A stretch of DNA of 64,000 nucleotides. It comes from Adiantum capillus-veneris (lineage: Eukaryota > Streptophyta > Polypodiopsida > Polypodiales > Pteridaceae). Below, in pieces: positions 31,435 to 43,259 of the stretch (the stretch's first letter is position 1; every line of letters begins with the position of its first letter). The DNA lies in assembly GCA_014529385.2 (NCBI GenBank), contig CM043966.1, positions 97,154,087 through 97,218,086 on the forward strand, in the 5' to 3' direction. The notes under the pieces were generated by a model that saw only the letters and a program-made list of their open reading frames with translations, ran no database searches and had not been told where the DNA came from. Position numbers and translations under genes: made by a program.

Positions 31435-34031
31435 ATGCAATCCAAGGGCAGGAAAAACCTCAACCTGTGTTGGGGCGTCAGCCTCCTTTACCCTTGGAAA
31501 ACAGGGCCATGATAAGGATTTCTCAACCTGTAAAAGCACCTTTTGATCAGAGTATAGTCCAGGTAGTTTCATACCGAGAAGATAGTACTTATGAGAGGGG
31601 GTTTGACAAAAATGCATATGCTTTGGAGGGACAAATTCCATGGATGGTTCCTGAAGAGATGCCATATTCCTCATACATAGCACAACCAAAAAAAAACCAT
31701 TACTTGGTCGATGAAAATATGCTTATATTCATGGAAAACCATAACTACAAACCTAGGGGATATCCTCCTAGAACAGAACAACCGATGGGGGCTCCACAAG
31801 CTTCTCCACCACCTAGGACCATGCTATGAATGCAGCGGTGATCATTGGGCAAGGAGTTGTACACACAAAGAAGAATGAATCAAACTTTTTGGGTTCTGTG
31901 AGGGGTGTACAAATGACCATCTCATTCCACATTGTCCAAAAAACCTTGATAACAAAGGGAAAGCAACCATGAACAATATCAAAATCGTGCCCAGATCAAG
32001 TGGATAAAAAATAGAAACAACCATTTTGATAAATGCGGTTACAAGAGCCCAAGCACATGAGGCTGCAAGGACGTCCCAACCAGCCAAATCAAGATAGAAA
32101 ATTTGTCTGTTAGAACCCCTAGGAAATCCTGGAAGGCAAAACAAAACAAGATAAAAGCCAAAAGAGAGAAAGAAAAAACGGCTTTGGAATCCAAATAACT
32201 GCAAACATAGGAACACCTAAGAATGGAAAGAGTGCTTAAGGAAAAAGGCGATGTAGCAAAGCCATCAGCAATACCGTCAAGAGGATCTGTCTTGGTGGAC
32301 AAGGTCTTTGAACCCTTGGAGGCTATCTTAAAAGCTTACAATGCTAGGTTAAAACCTAACCAAACCCAGGAGGATAGGTGGATAATGTACCCTCACCCAA
32401 GGTATGAAAAAGATAGGTTAAAGGTGTGCAAGGAGCTCATCCAAGCCACTCAAGCGCTTATGGAACCATTAGTTCCAACTGCTCCAAAAATTGAGGTGTT
32501 AATCCTTGAAAAAGTTCAAGAGTTAAAGGAGAGACGAATAGGAGACAAAGACCAAAAAGATTTTATAAAGGAAACGCCCTCGGATATGAGGATAACAACC
32601 AATATGACAAATGGAATGTATTCGCAAGCACCTGTGCAAATTCTTGAGGTGGAAGAACAATAGCCAGAGGATTTGTAGGAGCATATCCAAAATAGAAAAG
32701 ATGGAAGTGCAACACTTTAGTCAGCACGTATCACTGAGATCCACCTTGAGCATGAGCTCTACCCAAATGAAACCCGATTACTGTATGGTGATGCAGGTAC
32801 GGAGATATCAAAAGACAGCAAATCTCAGTCATTGAAGATGCTACCTTCATTTATTGGCAACCATGAAACCAGACCAGAGGTAAAGAAAGTACCATCTCAA
32901 TGGAAGGCTAATCCTAAGATGATGGATACCAAAACTCTTCATTAAGTGATGTCATCCCCTATCCATTGTACACTAACTCTATCTGAGTTACCATAAATAG
33001 ACCTCATCTTTGGGAAGAGGTGGGAAAAAGTTTGGAGAAAATTGGGTTGGTAATTCTGCCACCAAATGTTTCTCCAAAAACAATGAGCAACCAAACCTCG
33101 AAACAAACTAAACATAAGCCAGTGCCAATGAGCAAGGTAGGAGACTATTGTGAAGGTGAAGAAGGAAACATGACCTTGCCTGTGGAGTACAAAGATATAA
33201 AATTGATAGCGATATTGGATAGTGTAGCCGGAATATCCATAGCCACCAAAGCAATGTGGGAAAAATGGGGAAAACTTGATCTTTGGAAAACTAGAATGAA
33301 ACTTTAATTAGCGGATGGGTATCTGGAGAAACCTATTGGCATTTTGGAGCAAATCATAGTAACTGCTTGCGGAATTTCATATGAACACACCTTCGCTATT
33401 ATGAATTTTGATGAGAGTAGCAATTTCAATATCATATTGGACAAACCATTTATGCGTCAGGTCAAAATGGTACAAGATTGGGGGTACGACTATATCTACC
33501 TAAGAAACCTAAGAACCAAGGATGTCACTACGAAAATCAATGTCACTGATCATAGTTATAGAGATTTGGAACGAACCCAAGGAGAGAAACTAAACTCCAC
33601 AACTGACCAAGAAGGAGAAATACTGGCTTGGCTACAAAACAAAGCTCACAATTGGACATGTGAAGCTTCTGAGGGTGGTAGTTTAAAAAAACAAGATTTC
33701 ATTCATGATAGGTGAACACAAGATGATGCATATGTACCAGAGCCATTTCCAGAAGAGAGGTTTGAACCTTTTGGATGGCAGCAGATACTGGCCACTCTTG
33801 ATGTGTGCGTGAATGAGGTGACCCTGACCAAATTCTATGATGAGGAGGGATACGATATCATTCCAAATGATGCATGTCAGCTTGAATCCAAAATCAGAAT
33901 TGGAATTCCTTGACAAGGTAGGGGTTGCACATTGCCAATGCATAGTGGATGAGATCTCAGTAAAGGACCTTGACCAAACTAATGAGGAAACATTCCAAGA
34001 CTCCATGGATAAGTTGCTAGAGGATAACACA
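31435..34031 (+). pseudogene. Gag tail, protease and linker of gypsy element C, right piece
   Basis: The frame interrupted by B resumes here. A Pro-rich linker (ORF 31467-31829) is followed by two degenerate Cys/His clusters (CYECSGDHWARSC near 31828, CEGCTNDHLIPHC near 31900). Then come SVLVDKVFEPLEAILKAY (ORF 32223-32663) and the protease block LDSVAGISIATKAMW (near 33215, with Gly-to-Val in the DSG motif, so inactive). The protease C-terminus and linker follow (33344-33715 and 33717-34030). Order and wording match element F. It ends exactly where the LTR of D begins, before any RT. Confidence 0.82.
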
Positions 34032-34544
34032 TGTAGAAGGCGAGATCAGTCCCAGCAGGAGAGAATTGTGCCTTAGAAGGCCGAAGAGAGGGGAGCAGTC
34101 ACACTAGCAGTAATTATCGCAGGCAATTACTACAGTAACCCCTGAGAGCTATAAATAGGACTCGCTACATTTTAATTGGGCTTCTTAGCTTCTTGGATTC
34201 TCATCTTTTTGGCTTCTCATCTTTTTGGCTTTTGGCTTTCTAAACACTTTCGAGTTTACGAGCTCTTAGCTTCTAGCTCACCCTGTAATCATTACTTTTG
34301 TAATGATTACAGAAGTAAACCCATTGCATACTGTATTAGTCATCCTTGAGCTATTAATTTGAATATGCAAATACCAATTCTAGTCTTTCAATTATGTCTC
34401 ACATTTTAGTATAACATTCCATTTCAGTTCTCTATTTCAATACAATACTCTGTTCCAGTCTCACTAACTGAACTGACGACATAACCAGTAGCCATAAATT
34501 CAAGCATTGGAATTATCTGTCTGAAGAGACCATCTCCAATTCCA
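34032..34544 (+). repeat. 5' LTR of element D
   Basis: It starts TGTAGAAGGCGAG. A TATA box TATAAATA lies at 34150-34157. The end is placed at CTCCAATTCCA (34544), before TTTTGGTGATCACGATGG, which may be a decayed primer site (first bases TTGGTG as in F). The first ~150 bp match 48390-48541. The right limit is approximate. Confidence 0.75.
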
Positions 34545-34626
34545 TTTTGGTGATCACGATGGTTAGAGTTGTTTGCTCTTCAACCAGAAAACTCTTATCT
34601 CCTAGTTAGAATTTTCTGTTGTACAC

Positions 34627-36560
34627 ATGGCACCCAAAGTCAGTCGTGGTCACAAACCATCGACATGGATCAACCCATGTCGACCCTATTCCTGAGGTAT
34701 CAGAAAGAGAGTCTGATCCTAAGAAGGACCCTGAGAGTAAGACTGAGGCTCAAGAGGAGCATAGTCATGCTGACGAGGTCAAGGACTCTCAGCACTCTAG
34801 TCACTCTAGGAGGAGAAGTATTGAGTGTAAGGAATGCAAAACCAGGAGTTCTCGGTCCACACACAAGGAAGTTGAGGCCAAGGACACCAAGGGTAGTCAT
34901 TAGAGTTCCAGCAAGAAAGCCAGAGAAGAGACATAGACTAAAACTGAAGAAGAAGTTGACTGGGATGCTGACACAGATCACTACAGGAAGTCTTGAAGAT
35001 GAAGTCAGGCTCCCAAGGTCAGAAGAAGCAGAAACGATGCCGACCGGCATGATTATACTTCTTCATTGAAGACATCTTTCCCAGTGTTCAAAGGAGGGAA
35101 GAAAGATGAACAAATGTTCATATTCAAGCTTTTGAATAGTATGTTGAGTTGAAGAATATTGATGAAGATGACTGGAGAGAATATTTCAAAGATGCAGCAA
35201 AGAAATGGTATTACCATTACCCAGCTTGCCAACTCATATCATACAACAAATTGCTTTCAGACTAGAGTATTAAAAAAATAGGGGTGATGAGGACATCCTC
35301 TGCAAGCTAGGTAATATTAGACAAGGGAATTTGTCAATGAGAAGTTATGCTGAGAAGATCAAGGAGTTAACCAAGAAGTTGCAGGAGGCACCATCAAAAA
35401 AGAGGCTACACGCATGGTTTCTAAGTGGTTCCACTGTAAGAATCTCAAAGAACAAGAGGTACCTGAACCAACAAAGAAATTTAATGATTTGGTGCAGAGA
35501 GCTTTGAAGCTTGAACAACAAGCTAAGAAGGAGAGAAGCCACAAGAAGAGGAGTTCTAGCAGTAGAAGTTCTTCCACTGAGAATTTTGATTCTAGTGAGA
35601 CCTCCAGTATCTCTGAGAGTAGCTCACATGAAAAGAGCAAGGATAAGGCTAAGAAAGGGTCTTTGTCCAGGAAGCTTGATGAAATGGCCTGATAGATTGC
35701 TGAAATCAGCCAGACAAGATAGCGAGTTAGGAGAACGAAAACCTGTGCTCAAGGTGCAATCTAAAGATCATGTTTCCAATGAATGTCCATAGTGTACCTA
35801 TTGCAAAGCATATGGTCATCTCTGGAACAATTGTGGAATTCGAATTCATCATTTCAAGAAGGGAAAGGATCTGCCTCTAGTGGCCTTTACCAATGCTAAA
35901 CCAACTAAGGCAGAGACAACCAATGTACCCCATGAGGAGAAATCAGGTACCACTGGCACTGGTACTGGGCACGACAGATACCAAAGGAGGTACTCGCCAA
36001 GGGTTTGTGGTAATTTTCAAAATTGAAGCCTTAATGGTTATGTTTGTGGCAAGTATGGGCACTTTGCAGCTCAGTGTCCAGAGGCACCCAGTACTACGGC
36101 TACTGAGGCAAAAGCCCCAGAGCCAGTTCCAGTACAAGCAGTTACACGTAGTAAAGGGGTAGTCATTGAGGAAATCCCAGATGAGACAGTAAAACCAATC
36201 AGTCTTGAAACTAGAAAATGGACTCAGCAGAGAGAGGTATGGAAGACAAAGGGCAAAGAGAAGGTAGTCGATGAATGGCAAGAGCAGAGAGAACTGGCGG
36301 CTAAGATCACAGAAGATCTAGCCAAGAAGATACCAGAGAAGCCAAAAAGTTCTAATGCTCGAGTCATTCAGAAGATACCAGCCCAGTCTTCTGAGAAAAG
36401 ACAACCAGATCAGTCAGGATCTAGAATTTTTGAGACTATGATGGTTGCAGTCCAAGGACTTGTGGAAGATTTAGGAAACATTAAATCAGATCTAATTGCA
36501 ATGGGAAACAATGAAGTGGGCAAAGAAAACACCAAAATAGAGGATTGACACAGTGAAGAT
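34627..36560 (+). pseudogene. Gag of element D
   Basis: Gag opens near ATG 34627 (MAPKVSRGHKPSTW). A one-base shift moves it to a Ser/Glu/Lys-rich frame (34619-34903). The capsid lies around 35050-35400 (FPVFKGGKKDEQMFIFKLLN, DWREYFKDAAKKWYYHYP), with stops. ORF 35414-35692 has FNDLVQRALKLEQQAKKERS and a Ser-rich stretch. A zinc knuckle CTYCKAYGHLWNNC lies at 35793-35834. A second near 36030 (YVCGKYGHFAAQC) has Tyr for the first Cys. A Lys/Glu-rich tail runs to about 36540. Confidence 0.8.
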
Positions 36561-36810
36561 ACTCCCGATTCCTTGAGTTCTGATAATAGCTCTAATCAAG
36601 AGAGAGAAATAATTCATATTAAAAAGTTGTGAAAGAATTTAGAAACTGACATTTGAATTAGAAGACATTAGAAAAACTTTGCCTGAAGCAGCAAAATTCA
36701 TCAGACAGTGAAGAAAGACTAAAGCCGATGCCAGAGCAGTTGACCTGGTAGCTGTCAGAGATGATGAAGTGCCGATAATCTAAGTAGACTACAAAGTCAA
36801 GAAACAATAG

Positions 36811-37179
36811 GAGACGCTATCCGGTGTCGTACTGGATGGAGGGGCAGGTGTAAACATCCTGGGGGCACATCTTCAACAAAGAATGGGTATCACAAACTTG
36901 AAACCAGTACCCTTTAAGGTTCAAATGGCCAATCATAGAGTTGTCCAGGCAACTAGGATGATCGAGAGTATGCAGATAAGGGTGGGAAAAGAAAAGTTCA
37001 AGACCAACTTCCTCGTACTGGATGTGCAAGGTGCATACGAAATGCTACTAGGATACCCATGGCTGCGAATGGCACAGGCTGTTTACGATTATGCCAATTG
37101 GACTCTGACAATACAGGGCACCAATAGAAGAATTCAGATCCAAAAAAACAACACCAGAAGCTGGAGGAAGGCACTGTGA
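36811..37179 (+). pseudogene. Protease of element D
   Basis: ORF 36883-37179 and the codons before it read VLDGGAGVNILGAHLQQRMG and then VQATRMIESMQIRVG, TNFLVLDVQGAYEMLLGYPWLR. This is a retropepsin-like fold with the typical I/L-L-G-x-P-W-L end. The active site reads D-G-G-A-G where the family has D-S/T-G-A-G, so Ser/Thr is replaced. About 500 bp of decayed linker separate it from the RT. Confidence 0.8.
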
Positions 37180-37639
37180 CCAGAAGAGCTTTGCCAGAAG
37201 TATGGGGTAAAGAAGATTGAGAGGATGCTGGCAGCAATGAACATTTTTCCATTGGCTAAGATAGACCTAAATGTAGTATTATTTGACAAGGATCGGGCTA
37301 AAAAGAAAAGGAAGCAATTTTTAGATCAATTCATTGAAATAAATCCTGGAGAATGACTAGTTCAGCTAACTGGACAGCCAGAGAAACCAGTTGACTCCAA
37401 AGAAAAATTCTCAGATTCCAGTACACTAGCAGCAGCCTCTGAAGAGGTGCACTCTGAAGAAGTTACTAGAGTTTAGAATGAAAGTTCATAACTAATAGGT
37501 TCGTCCTGGGATTATGTTGAGGAGTCAACCAAAAGGAAGGGAGGTGGGCCAAATTGGTTGCTTCCAGATGATCAGGAAATCAAAGAATGGAATCTGGGTT
37601 CTAAGGAAAGTCCTTGATTGATCAAAGTAAACAAGCATT

Positions 37640-38456
37640 TGAACACAGGAATGAATTAAAAAGCCCAACTCATGTTCCAAAAATACAAAGACGTATTTGC
37701 ATGGGAACATACCGATTTAAAAGGTGTAGATCCAGAGGTTTGTCAACATAGAATACCTTTGAAGCCATATGCCAGACCAGTGCGTCTGCAATGATACAAA
37801 ATGAATCCTTCAAAGAAGAAATCGACAACCTTCTAAAGGCTAGATTCATCACAGAAGTTGCCAGTAGTGACTGGCTATTCCCTATTGTGGTAGTGCCAAA
37901 GAAGAATGAAAATCTTAGAGCTTGTGTGGATTATGGAAAGCTGAATGCTCAAACCATCAAAGATCCTTTTCCATTACCTTTTACGGATATGCTTCTCAAT
38001 GAGATTGCAGGCCATGAGATGTATAGCTTTATGGATGGCTGTAGTGGTTATAATCCAGCTAAAGATTGCTCCTAAAGATTGGAGTAAAACCACTTTTATT
38101 ACTGAATGGGGTGCATTCATGTATTTAGTCATGCGATTTGGTCTTTGCAATGCTCCAACAACGTTACAATGTTGCATGATGGAGACATTTTGTAAATTCC
38201 TGCACCGATTTCTCACCATATTTATGGATGACATCACTGTATTCTCAACTGAGGAGAAGCATTTTTTGTTTCTGGAAATGGTTTTCTAGTGTTGTAAGGA
38301 GAAGAGGATCTGTTTGAATCCATTCAAATTTGTTTTCTTGGTCTGAAAGGGACAATTATTGGGGCATATAGTGTCCAAGAATGGCATAGAGATGGCCAAT
38401 GATAAAATCCAGTGTTTCCAGCAGGCCATGGCATCCCGCACAGCATCGGAATTAAG
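37640..38456 (+). pseudogene. Reverse transcriptase of element D
   Basis: ORF 37791-38075 has FKEEIDNLLKARFITEVA, WLFPIVVVPKKNENLRACVD and YGKLNAQTIKDPFPLPF, then SFMDGCSGYN with the first catalytic Asp. After a frameshift near 38056, ORF 37945-38289 continues with WGAFMYLVMRFGLCNAPTTL and the catalytic FMDD box at 38221-38232. LGHIVSKNGIEMANDKI follows near 38360. The RT of F is a relative. Two stops and one shift inactivate it. Confidence 0.87.
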
Positions 38457-38656
38457 TTTACTCTTGGGATATATCAATATTTATAGAAGATTTGTTCATA
38501 TGTTTGCTTCCAAGCCATTACCTTTATATGAGCTCACCAAGAAAACCAGTAAGTTCATCTGGACTGTTGAATGTGAGGAGAGCTTCTAATGTCTTAAAAA
38601 TGCCATTATCAATAAGCGAGTACTCCGACAACCGGATTGGGATTTTATCTTCCATG
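38457..38656 (+). pseudogene. RNase H of element D, left piece
   Basis: LGYINIYRRFVHMFASKPLP and LTKKTSKFIWTVECEESF form the RT-RNase H connection. RQPDWDFIF is the start of RNase H before the first catalytic Asp. The domain is cut by A2 and continues at 42691. Confidence 0.85.
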
Positions 38657-39468
38657 TGTTAAGTATGGAGCCTGATTTACCCTTGTAATTTTCTGTGGTA
38701 AAAGCGCACATTTGTAAGGCCCCCATTATGAGGAGAAGCCATCGTGCGTGAAGGAAAATCACTCACCGGAAACCAAAATTTTCATGGACAAGAATCAGGG
38801 GCAACTTTAAAGGCCTCGGGGGCGGAGGCCCCCGAGACTTTTTGTTCACCAGAATATTATGGCTGGACGGCGGCCGAAAAGTGGTCGGAAAACAACCGGT
38901 CGGTTGGTCGGTGGCCAGTAGTCAATGGCCGATGGCCGGTGGTGGGAATTCAATGGCCGGTGGCCGATAGTCAATGGCCGATGGCCGGTGGTCGGAAGTC
39001 AATGGTCGGTGGCCGGTGGCCAAATTCAAAAGCAGACTTGTCTTCTCAAGGGCGGCCACACATGGGCGGATTGGAGGGTCCGATTTGGACTTATTCACAC
39101 AAGGGCGGCTACACATGGCTGTCTCTCATTAGAGAGGGCAGCCCTTTTGGCCTATAAAAGGAGGCCATTTCTACACACATTTCATAGTGTGAAGTTGATG
39201 CAACAAGGTGAGTGTGAGGTGGTGAGAGTGAAGCAAGGCGGGAGCTCCATTAAGGGTATCATCCCTTTGTAAACTACTTCTTGTTTTGAAGTACTAAAGC
39301 CATTGAGTGGCTACTTTCCCGTGGATGTAGCCCACATTGGGTGAACCACGTATATCGTGTGTACTCTCTCTCTCTCTCTCTACTCTATAATCTCGTGTAT
39401 ATAAATCTGTCTCTTTCAATTAAGTAATCTACTCAATTATCTATTTAGCTACGTCTTATTTCCTAACA
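38657..39468 (+). repeat. 5' LTR of A2 (812 bp)
   Basis: It runs from TGTTAAGTATGGAG to TTTCCTAACA. Its GC-rich GGCCGGTGG minisatellite (about 38890-39030) is the longest of the three LTR copies here. The TATA box TATAAAAG is at 39153-39160. Confidence 0.94.
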
Positions 39469-39470
39469 AC

Positions 39471-39482
39471 TGGTATCAGAGC
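39471..39482 (+). promoter_or_regulatory. Primer-binding site of A2
   Basis: TGGTATCAGAGC lies two bases after the LTR end, identical to A1. Confidence 0.92.
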
Positions 39483-39541
39483 AAGGTTTGCTCGTAACTA
39501 AATTATCTCAAGGAAAGGATTCCTTGAATTGAGTGGGAGTT

Positions 39542-41779
39542 ATGGCGGACGAAGGGAAGCTCAAGATTGAGAAGTTCAACGGAAAAAACTACCAACATTG
39601 GAAGATGCAGATTGAAGACTATCTCTACCAGAAGGGCCTCTATTTGCCACTAGGCGGTCTTGCGAAGAAGCCCGCAACAATGGCAGATGAAGCATGGATT
39701 GTCCTTGATCAAAAAGCATTGGGAACAATCCGGTTAATCTTGGCGTCAACGGTGGCCTTCAATGTTTCGGAGATGAAGACCACGAAGGACTTGATGAAGT
39801 CACTTGACGACTTCTACGAGAAACCATCGGCATCCAATAAGGTATTTCTTATGAAGTGCTTGTTCAATCTAAAGATGGCAGAGAATGGTTCAGTTGCAGA
39901 ACACCTAAATGACTTTAACACAAATATAAGTCAACTTTGATCATTGAAAATCAATTTCAATGACGAAGTGCAAGCTCTCCTTATACTATCATCTCTATCG
40001 GATAGTTGGGACAGCCTTGTGATGGCTGTAAGTAATTCTATCTCTGGCACAAATACTCTTAAGTTTGATGATGTTGTGGGTGTTCTCCTAAGCAAGGAAA
40101 TGCGAAGGAAAAGCACAGGAGAATCATCAAGTGCTGCACTATCAGTGGAAACAAGAGGAAGTCTTAAGGAGAGGTTCAAAAACCAAAAGGGTCGTGATCG
40201 CTCAAGGCGGAGCAAGTCACACACAAAGTCAGTTCTTGAATGTTGGAACTGCAGCAAGAAGGGCCACGTCAAGAAGGATTGCTGGTCCAAGAAGAAGAAG
40301 GAGACAGAGTCTCAAGACAACAAGCCAACATCGGAGGCCAATGTGGCAGGTAAAGTAGAGCAAGATGCTCTAATTCTCTCATTAGACAATGTGTCTAATT
40401 CGTGGATAGTAGATTCCGGGGCTTCATTCCATGCGACACCACACAAGCAACATTTCCAAGACTACACCAAAGGTAATTTTGGGTATGTATACTTGGGAGA
40501 TGATGAAGCTTGTGAGATTGTCGGCAAAGGTATAGTTTCTCTCAAAACTGCTAACACAAATGAATGGAAGCTTAAAGCTGTTAGGCATGTTCCTTCTCTT
40601 CGCAAAAATTTGATCTCTACAGGACAATTGGACGATGAAGGTCACAACATTGCATTCGGAAATAAACGGTGGAAGATCTCAAAGGGATCTTTGGTGGTTG
40701 CCAAGGGTGAAAAAGTCGGTACACTTTACTTGTGTACTGTTAGCACGCAACCTTCAGCTTGTGCAGCAACTACAGAAGTTGACAGTGCGGTGTGGCACTA
40801 CCGACTTGGGCATATGAGTGCCAAAGGAATGCAAATCCTTCAAACAAAGAAGCTTCTACCAGGTTTGAAAGAAGTGGACTTAGAGTTCTGTGAAGATTGT
40901 GTTTATGGTAAACAAAAGAGGGTAAAATTTCAAAAATCAGGAAATGAAAGAAAAAATAAAAAACTTGAGTTGGTCCATTCTGATGTTTGTAGTCCTGCAA
41001 GTACACCATCACTTGGTGGCTCATTGTACTATGTAACATTCATAGACGATGCGACTAGAAAAACATGGGTTTATGTCATGAAGAATAAATCCGATGTATT
41101 TTCCATATTTCAAAGGTGGAAAGCCTTTGTGGAGAATGAAACAGGTACCAAGGTTAAATGCCTCAGATCCGACAATGGAGGCGAATATTGTAGCCAAGCT
41201 TTTGAAAGCTTTTGTGCTAGCAATGGCATTCGGAGGCAAAGGAAAACCCCAAGGACACCTCAACAAAATGGGATTTCGGAAAGGATGAACAGGACAATCA
41301 TGGAACGAGCACGAAGCATGCGGCTACATGCAGGCCTACCGCTTGAGCTTTGGGCGGAGGCTATAAGTACGTCTGTGTACTTAATCAATCGGTCACCCTC
41401 AACGGCATTGGATGGGCGAGTTCCAGAAGAGGCATGGACAGGTAAACCGGTGAATTATGCATTTCTCAAAGTGTTTGGGTGTGAGGTTTTCATGCACATA
41501 GATAGAAGCCTAAGATCAAAGTTAGATGCAAAGTCCAAAAAGTGTTTCTTCATTGGCTATGGAGAAGGAGACTTTGGGTATCGCCTATGGAATCCTGAAG
41601 ATGGTAAAATCTTAAGGAGTAGGGATGTAATTTTTAACGAACAAAATATGTACAAAGATTACTTGGAAAGAAAACAAACAAAAGAAACAGGTGATGAGTA
41701 CATGGAGCTTGAGGACGGTGAAGACTCAAGGACTGCAAACGGTGAAGACTCAAGGACTGCAACAACGTCAACCAAATGA
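39542..41779 (+). pseudogene. Gag, protease and integrase of A2
   Basis: Gag starts at ATG 39542 (an in-frame ATG nine bases earlier is not shared with A1). It is open to a TGA at 39938, where A1 has CGA. The frame reopens at 39944 and runs 611 codons. It covers the zinc knuckle (CWNCSKKGHVKKDC), the protease WIVDSGASFHATPHKQHF, the HHCC segment (CEDCVYGKQKRVKF) and the integrase core with FIDDATRKTW, RSDNGGEYCSQAF and NGISERMNRT. All catalytic residues of protease and integrase are present. Apart from the one TGA this half of the polyprotein is intact. Confidence 0.93.
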
Positions 41780-42690
41780 GGAGCCTCAACCTATTCCCTG
41801 AAGATCTACAAGAGCAAGTAGACCTCCAAAAAGGTTTGTTCCTTCCTTCAACCATCTCTTGATCTCAGATTCTGGAGAGCCGGAATCATATGAAGAAGCT
41901 ATGCAACATGAATCCAAAGAAGAATGGACGAAGAGCATGCAAGTGGAGATGGACTCACTACATCGCAACCAAACATGGGAGTTGGTTGAGTTGCCTAAAG
42001 GTAAGCGGGCACTTCAAAACAAATGGGTGTACAAGCTAAAGGAAGAAGAAGGTGGGAAGAAAAGGTACAAGTCTAGGCTTGTGGTAAAAGGTTTTTCTCA
42101 AAAGAAAGGTATTTACTTCAATGAAATATTTTCTCCTGTTGTCAAAATGAACTCAATTAGGCTTGTCTTAAGCCTTGTGGCTGCTCATGATCTAAATCTC
42201 GAGCAAATGGATGTAAATACGGCATTCCCTCACGGTGACTTAGAGGAGGAAATCTACATGCTTCAACCAAAGGGGTATGAAGTAAAAGGTAAGGAGAAAA
42301 TGGTTTGCAGATTAAAGAAGATCTTGTATGGTTTAAAGCAAGCATCAAGACAATGGTACTTGAAGTTTGATCGATGGATGTTGGATCATGGATTCACAAG
42401 ATGCAACTCGGATCACTGCGTCTACACGGAGAATTTGGGAGATGGGAAATTCATCATCCTAATGTTGTATGTTGATGACATGTTGATTGCAAGTGCTAAC
42501 ATGCAGGACATCAAAGACCTAAAAGAGGAGCTGTCCAAATCTTTTTGAATGAAAGATTTAGGTGCTGCAAAGAGGATACTTGGTATGAAAATATCAAGGG
42601 ACAGGACGAAGAAGACAATAAAGCTATCTCAAGAATATTACATCAAGAAGGTACTAGAAAGGTTTGCAATGCAAAACGCAAAACCAGTAA
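41780..42690 (+). pseudogene. Reverse transcriptase of A2 (truncated)
   Basis: ORF 41859-42548 has the full palm with LVVKGFSQKKGIYFNEIFSP, LYGLKQASRQWYLKFDRW and YVDD at about 42466-42477. It keeps the frame that A1 lost before YVDD. A TGA at 42546 (A1 has TCA) precedes the thumb (MKDLGAAKRILGMKI). The sequence breaks after QNAKPV at 42690, joining element D. Confidence 0.92.
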
Positions 42691-43160
42691 CCATGTGCAT
42701 GTTGATGCTTCAAGACTGGCAATGGGAGCAATACAGGCTCAACTGGAAGGGAGGATTGATTATCTAATGTATTTTTCCAGTTGATCATTTAGTCAAGCTA
42801 AACAAGGATATACTACTACGGAGAGAGAAGCCTTAGGAATCGTTTTAAGTGCCACCAAGTTTTGACATTAGTTACAGGGCAAGCTATTTCATTTTTGTGC
42901 GGATCATCAGGCATTATTATTTTTTATTAACAAAGTTATTATCCAAGGAAGATTGATCAGATAGATGATGTTCTTGATGGAGTTTGAATTTCACATATTC
43001 CACAAGCTCGGTAAATCTCATTGTGGTGTTGATTTCCTATCCAAAAGTACTGACGGCTATTTAGAAATATCCTTGAGAGATGAGCTAGTAGATGCAGAGC
43101 TGTTTCAGGTGACAGCTGAGGAAAACACAAATCCAGAATGGTATGATGTATATTAGTTCC
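42691..43160 (+). pseudogene. RNase H of element D, right piece
   Basis: It resumes with HVDASRLAMGAIQAQLEG (first catalytic Asp), then TTTEREALGIVLSATKF (Glu), ADHQALLFFINKVI (Asp) and KSHCGVDFLSKSTDG (last Asp). The four acidic residues of RNase H are all still there. Stops lie near 42784, 42863 and 42962. Confidence 0.85.
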
Positions 43161-43259
43161 TTTCCTCCTAGAAAACTAGACTCAGAATCAGAAGAAAGCT
43201 CTAATTATTAAGAGTCTGAAGTTCACCATCATACGAGGATTGCTCTATAGGCTAGGAGT

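Larger units (their letters stand above)
38657..42690 (+). mobile_element. Copia copy A2, 3'-truncated
   Basis: A2 starts TGTTAAGTATGGAG after CCATG (38652-38656). It has a full 5' LTR, a primer site, gag, protease, integrase and most of RT. It ends abruptly after AAAACCAGTAA, followed by CCATG (42691-42695). RNase H and the 3' LTR are missing. The RNase H frame of D continues across once A2 and one CCATG are removed, so both edges are exact. It is very similar to A1 throughout. Confidence 0.93.

Noticed and set aside
34700-35050. Minus-strand 116-codon ORF rich in Ser and Leu
   Set aside because: It is the reverse shadow of the Ser/Arg-rich gag start of element D.
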